64,000 nt of DNA, taken from assembly GCF_005502435.1 (NCBI RefSeq), contig NZ_SCOU01000003.1, positions 62,001 through 126,000 of the forward strand. The letters are read 5' to 3'. The DNA is from Methylobacillus flagellatus (lineage in GTDB: Bacteria; Pseudomonadota; Gammaproteobacteria; Burkholderiales; Methylophilaceae). A program made the position numbers and the translations under genes. Shown here piece by piece: positions 63,072-64,000 of this stretch (positions are counted from its first letter, which is position 1; each line of letters begins with the position of its first letter). A model generated the notes under the pieces. The model was given only the letters and a program-made list of their open reading frames with translations, searched no databases and was not told the origin of the DNA.

Positions 63072-64000
63072 ATGGCGGTCGCTGATGTAATGCAAATGGT
63101 GAAGGACAACGACATCAAGTTTGTCGATTTCCGTTTCACCGATACCCGGGGTAAAGAGCAGCACGTAACGGTTCCTGTCTCTGCATTTGACGAAAGCAAG
63201 TTCACCGAAGGTCATGCATTCGATGGTTCTTCCATCGCTGGCTGGAAGGGTATCCAGGCTTCCGACATGCAACTGATGCCTGATCCTGACACGGCCAACA
63301 TCGATCCATTCATGGATGAGCCTACCCTGATCCTGACCTGTGACGTGATCGACCCGACCGATGGCAAGGGTTACGATCGTGATCCACGCTCCATCGCCAA
63401 GCGCGCTGAAGCCTATCTGCAATCCAGCGGTATCGGTGATGTGGCTTATTTTGGTCCAGAGCCAGAATTCTTCATTTTCGATTCGATCCAGTGGGATAAC
63501 ACCATGCAGGGTTGTTCCGTCAAGATCAACTCCGAAGAAGGTGCATGGGCATCCAATGAAAAATTCGAAGGCGGTAACACCGGTCACCGTCCTGGTGTAA
63601 AGGGCGGTTATTTCCCCGTGCCACCCGTCGACTCCCTGCATGATATCCGTTCCGCCATGGTGATGACCATGGAAGCCATGGGCGTGCCTGTTGAAGTGCA
63701 TCACCACGAAGTAGCGACCGCTGGTCAATGTGAGATCGGTACCAAGTTCAGCACGCTGGTGCAGCGCGCTGACTGGACCCAAATCCTCAAGTACGTGGTG
63801 CTGAACACCGCCCACGCTTACGGCAAGACCGCTACCTTCATGCCCAAGCCATTCTTTGGTGATAACGGTTCCGGCATGCACGTGCACCAGTCCGTATGGA
63901 AAGATGGCAAGAACCTGTTCGCAGGCAACGGCTACGCTGGTCTGAGCGATTTCGCGCTGTATTACATCGGCGGCATCATCAAGCATGCACGTGCGCTGAA
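63072..64000 (+). CDS. glnA: Glutamine synthetase type I, C-terminus cut by window end
   Basis: GlnA makes glutamine from glutamate, ammonia and ATP, and with GltBD forms the GS-GOGAT cycle. 309 codons of about 470 are present. The ATG at 63072 is 6 nt after AGGAG. Seen are [17 protein letters not shown], the Asp50-type loop [25 protein letters not shown] with metal-binding glutamates, [16 protein letters not shown], and the ATP/metal region [20 protein letters not shown]. The adenylylation tyrosine lies beyond the window. Transcription is probably under NtrC and sigma-54. Confidence 0.97.
   Translation, partial: MAVADVMQMVKDNDIKFVDFRFTDTRGKEQHVTVPVSAFDESKFTEGHAFDGSSIAGWKGIQASDMQLMPDPDTANIDPFMDEPTLILTCDVIDPTDGKGYDRDPRSIAKRAEAYLQSSGIGDVAYFGPEPEFFIFDSIQWDNTMQGCSVKINSEEGAWASNEKFEGGNTGHRPGVKGGYFPVPPVDSLHDIRSAMVMTMEAMGVPVEVHHHEVATAGQCEIGTKFSTLVQRADWTQILKYVVLNTAHAYGKTATFMPKPFFGDNGSGMHVHQSVWKDGKNLFAGNGYAGLSDFALYYIGGIIKHARAL

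Overview
The window is a gene-dense stretch of a betaproteobacterial chromosome, most likely from a methylotroph of the Methylophilaceae type. Gene order such as fmdB-DUF502-aspS, uvrA/yajR/ssb, thiD-thiE-hemL beside rubredoxin, and gltBD next to hemE fits Betaproteobacteria. A 23-residue PQQ precursor peptide gene (pqqA) points to PQQ-dependent alcohol oxidation. The family-level placement is an inference. Nearly everything is core housekeeping; I see no prophage, CRISPR array, intact insertion sequence or rRNA.

Layout. 1-5.5 kb: hemC (cut by the window start) divergent from argH, two tandem one-domain cupins, an SDR enzyme, dsbA and a SPOR-domain protein. 5.5-12.9 kb: argS divergent from priA, then yaeQ converging on hemE, with a duplicated 3' scrap of hemE between them, then gltD. 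12.9-20.9 kb: gltB, the overlapping thiD-thiE-hemL operon and rubredoxin. 21.1-22.5 kb: an accessory patch with a 45-residue zinc-ribbon protein, an HNH nuclease, the remains of a cytosine-5 DNA methyltransferase and tRNA-Gly(CCC). 22.6-26.2 kb: thiS-thiG-apaG-mltA and ygiD. 26.4 kb: orphan pqqA. 26.7-32.8 kb: lplT-aas lysophospholipid recycling, and ahpC-ahpF peroxide reduction.

32.9-45.2 kb is an envelope-stress and efflux block. A CpxA/CpxR-like two-component pair is divergent from a His-rich secreted protein, a Spy/CpxP-like chaperone and a complete mdtA-mdtB-mdtC-OprM tripartite pump. The divergent promoter region holds three GTAAA motifs in exact 10-bp phase, the CpxR box pattern, which ties the regulator to the block.

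45.3-51.8 kb: hupB, tRNA-Thr(CGU) and a seven-gene leftward run fmdB-DUF502-aspS-apt-nudB-nadA-clsB. 52.0-55.1 kb: a probable transferred cassette of a TetR regulator, an SDR, a small membrane protein and a quinone oxidoreductase, with a near-perfect 30-bp palindrome at the regulator start and a related half-site before the SDR. 55.1-60.2 kb: ssb-yajR divergent from uvrA. 60.3-62.8 kb: a DUF456 protein and a rhodanese-aroE-mtgA operon. 62.8-64 kb: glnA (cut by the window end), with a sigma-54 promoter and two NtrC sites spaced almost as in enteric glnA.

Shared themes are nitrogen assimilation (glnA, gltBD), tetrapyrrole synthesis (hemC, hemE, hemL), thiamine synthesis (thiD, thiE, thiS, thiG), thiol and oxidative stress, and envelope maintenance. 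No fully novel system is visible. The most useful leads are the Cpx-efflux block with its His-rich secreted protein, the orphan pqqA, the decayed methyltransferase/HNH locus and the TetR cassette.
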